Shown: piece after piece, positions 62,202 through 64,000 of the stretch | Numbering within the stretch: position 1 is the first letter of the stretch | Layout: each line of letters opens with the position of its first letter | From: Variovorax sp. JS1663 | GTDB lineage: Bacteria > Pseudomonadota > Gammaproteobacteria > Burkholderiales > Burkholderiaceae_C | Direction: 5' to 3' | DNA: 64,000 nucleotides | Assembly (NCBI RefSeq): GCF_002157355.1 | Contig: NZ_LYMK01000020.1 | Coordinates: 51,707-115,706 of the forward strand | Program-made: the position numbers and the translations under genes | The notes under the pieces: generated by a model | Database searches by the model: none | The model's input: the letters and a program-made list of their open reading frames with translations, nothing else | Told to the model about the DNA's origin: nothing

Positions 62202-63896
62202 ATGGACACCAAACCGATCCAGATCAACCGCCGCAGCGCCAACATCGTCGAGGGCAAGTCGCGCGCCCCGAACCGCTCGATGTTCTACGCCATGGGCTAC
62301 GAGGAAGGCGACTTCAAGAAGCCGATGGTCGGCGTGGCCAATGGCCACAGCACCATCACGCCCTGCAACTCGGGCCTGCAGAAGCTGGCCGACGCCGCCA
62401 TTGCCGGCATCGAGGAAGCGGGCGGCAACGCGCAGGTGTTCGGTACGCCCACCATTTCGGACGGCATGGCCATGGGCACCGAGGGCATGAAGTACTCGCT
62501 GGTCAGCCGCGAGGTCATCTCCGACTGCATCGAGACCTGCGTCGGTGGCCAGTGGATGGACGGCGTGCTGGTCGTGGGTGGCTGCGACAAGAACATGCCC
62601 GGCGGCATGATGGGCATGCTGCGCGCCAACGTGCCGGCGATCTACGTCTACGGCGGCACCATCCTGCCGGGCCACTACAAGGGCCAGGACCTCAACATCG
62701 TCAGCGTGTTCGAGGCCGTGGGCCAGAACGCCGCCGGCAACATGAGCGACGAGGACCTGAAGGAGATCGAGCGCCGCGCCATTCCCGGCACCGGCTCCTG
62801 CGGCGGCATGTACACCGCCAACACCATGAGTTCGGCCTTCGAGGCGCTGGGCATGTCGCTGCCCTACTCTTCCACCATGGCCAACCCGCACGACGAGAAG
62901 CAGAACTCGGCCAAGGAATCGGCCAAGGTGCTGATCGAGGCGATCAAGAAGGACATCAAGCCGCGCGACATCGTGACCAAGAAGGCGATCGAGAACGCGG
63001 TGGCCGTGATCATGGCCACCGGCGGCTCGACCAACGCAGTGCTGCATTTCCTGGCGATTGCCCATGCGGCCGAAGTGGAGTGGTCCATCGACGATTTCGA
63101 GCGCATGCGCAAGAAGGTGCCGGTGATCTGCGACCTGAAGCCCAGCGGCAAGTATCTCGCGGTCGACCTGCACAAGGCCGGCGGCATCCCGCAGGTGATG
63201 AAGGTGCTGCTCAATGCGGGCCTGCTGCACGGCGACTGCATCACCATCACCGGCCAGACCATCGCCGAGGTGCTGAAGGACGTGCCGGACCAGCCGCGCG
63301 CGGACCAGGACGTGATCCGCACCATCGACAATCCGATGTATGCCGAGGGCCACCTGGCCATCCTCAAGGGCAACCTCTCGCCCGAGGGCGCGGTGGCGAA
63401 GATCACCGGCCTGAAGAACCCGGTCATCACCGGCCCGGCGCGCGTGTTCGACGACGAGCAGTCGGCCCTGCAGGCCATCCTCGACGGCAAGATCAAGGCC
63501 GGCGACGTGATGGTGCTGCGCTACCTCGGCCCCAAGGGCGGCCCGGGCATGCCCGAGATGCTGGCCCCCACCGGCGCGCTGATCGGCGCCGGACTGGGCG
63601 AGAGCGTGGGCCTGATCACCGACGGCCGCTTCTCCGGCGGCACCTGGGGGATGGTGGTCGGCCACGTGGCGCCGGAAGCGGCGGCCGGGGGCACCATCGC
63701 CTTCGTCAACGAGGGCGACTCGATCACCATCGACGCGCACCAGCTCAAGCTGGAGCTCAACGTGCCCGAAGCCGAGATTGCCAAACGCCGCGCGGGCTGG
63801 AAGGCGCCGGCGCCGCGCTATACGCGCGGGGTGCAGGCGAAGTTCGCCTTCAACGCTTCCAGCGCGAGTTCGGGGGCGGTGCTGGACAAGTTCTGA
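62202..63896 (+). CDS. ilvD: Dihydroxy-acid dehydratase
   Basis: IlvD dehydrates dihydroxy acids in isoleucine, valine and pantothenate synthesis with a [2Fe-2S] or [4Fe-4S] cluster. The 564-residue protein has cluster cysteines in [23 protein letters not shown] and [27 protein letters not shown]. The C-terminal [12 protein letters not shown] and [21 protein letters not shown] segments are also typical. The latter resembles the LysR-regulated plant-type IlvD clade. ATG at 62202 follows a purine-rich GAGCAGAGAC stretch. Confidence 0.97.
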   Translation: MDTKPIQINRRSANIVEGKSRAPNRSMFYAMGYEEGDFKKPMVGVANGHSTITPCNSGLQKLADAAIAGIEEAGGNAQVFGTPTISDGMAMGTEGMKYSLVSREVISDCIETCVGGQWMDGVLVVGGCDKNMPGGMMGMLRANVPAIYVYGGTILPGHYKGQDLNIVSVFEAVGQNAAGNMSDEDLKEIERRAIPGTGSCGGMYTANTMSSAFEALGMSLPYSSTMANPHDEKQNSAKESAKVLIEAIKKDIKPRDIVTKKAIENAVAVIMATGGSTNAVLHFLAIAHAAEVEWSIDDFERMRKKVPVICDLKPSGKYLAVDLHKAGGIPQVMKVLLNAGLLHGDCITITGQTIAEVLKDVPDQPRADQDVIRTIDNPMYAEGHLAILKGNLSPEGAVAKITGLKNPVITGPARVFDDEQSALQAILDGKIKAGDVMVLRYLGPKGGPGMPEMLAPTGALIGAGLGESVGLITDGRFSGGTWGMVVGHVAPEAAAGGTIAFVNEGDSITIDAHQLKLELNVPEAEIAKRRAGWKAPAPRYTRGVQAKFAFNASSASSGAVLDKF

Positions 63897-64000
63897 AGCT
63901 CGGTTCGAGTTCGAGTCCGGGCGGGATCAGGCCGGCGGGGTGCGCTGCTCCGCTCATGTCCCCCGGCGGCCTGCGGCCGCCTCCTCCTTTACTTCGCTAC
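63897..64000. repeat. Part of a dispersed GC-rich repeat after ilvD
   Basis: The last 104 bases hold GCGCTGCTCCGCTCATGTCC, then CCCGGCGGCCTGCGGCCGCC and CTCCTTTACTTCGCTAC at the edge. The pattern matches intergenic repeats I associate with Variovorax-type genomes and resembles those at 9000 and 38704. No terminator hairpin with T-run for ilvD is visible before the edge. Confidence 0.45.

Overview
The window is about 67-68% GC and looks like the chromosome of a betaproteobacterium of the order Burkholderiales, most likely family Comamonadaceae (Variovorax or a close relative). Support comes from the gene set: an RNase R without the N-terminal helix-turn-helix, PhaR and 3-hydroxybutyrate dehydrogenase for polyhydroxybutyrate, several Bug-type solute receptors, a zapB-zapA-6S RNA array, and an llpE-RND efflux operon with a divergent LysR gene. 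Several GC-rich dispersed repeats of a kind I associate with Comamonadaceae also occur. Genus is inference. I see no insertion sequence, prophage, integrase or CRISPR array, and no gene-free stretch longer than about 300 bases.

Layout. 1-20.4 kb is mainly housekeeping: an SDR oxidoreductase (cut by the window edge), rnr, tRNA-Leu(CAG), rimO, phaR, tRNA-Val(GAC), relA, 3-hydroxybutyrate dehydrogenase, two small envelope proteins, ompR-envZ, ispD-ispF, mfd-serB, an Ldh-type dehydrogenase and an aminotransferase. 20.4-23.0 kb is a patch of decay: a Bug receptor pseudogene and a frameshifted GlxA-type regulator on either side of an intact DJ-1/PfpI protein. nth follows.

23.6-44.3 kb is a vitamin B12 region in two blocks. 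Block one (cobQ-cobT-cobS-cobC, minus strand) does amidation and lower-ligand assembly. Block two (btuB-cobU-btuF-btuC-btuD-cobO-cbiB-cobD, minus strand) lies behind a clear cobalamin riboswitch and does corrinoid uptake, adenosylation and aminopropanol attachment. Between them sits a complete drug-efflux operon (llpE, adaptor, RND pump, outer-membrane channel) with its divergent LysR regulator, arranged as in the Burkholderia BpeEF-OprC and CeoAB-OpcM loci. The esterase-like LlpE lacks the catalytic serine.

44.3-46.5 kb carries zapB-like and zapA genes, a 6S RNA with terminator, a TauE/SafE transporter and a universal stress protein. 46.6-54.6 kb is accessory: a flavoprotein plus 2[4Fe-4S] ferredoxin pair (AprAB-like) with a frameshifted ABC binding protein; a NitR-like AraC regulator divergent from nitrilase and aldoxime dehydratase, which together convert aldoxime to nitrile to acid; and two overlapping lipoprotein genes of unknown function.

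54.6-60.2 kb is a malonate-use operon (GntR regulator, malonyl-CoA decarboxylase, Bug receptor, enoyl-CoA hydratase-like protein, malonyl-CoA synthetase) behind a perfect palindrome that is a good operator candidate. The window ends with lgt, a LysR regulator divergent from ilvD, and part of another dispersed repeat.

No wholly novel system is proven. The best leads are the serine-less LlpE in the efflux operon, the AprAB-like module of unknown substrate, the lipoprotein pair, the B12 operon with a REP-like palindrome translated inside CbiB, and a cluster of three disrupted genes that are either real pseudogenes or assembly errors.
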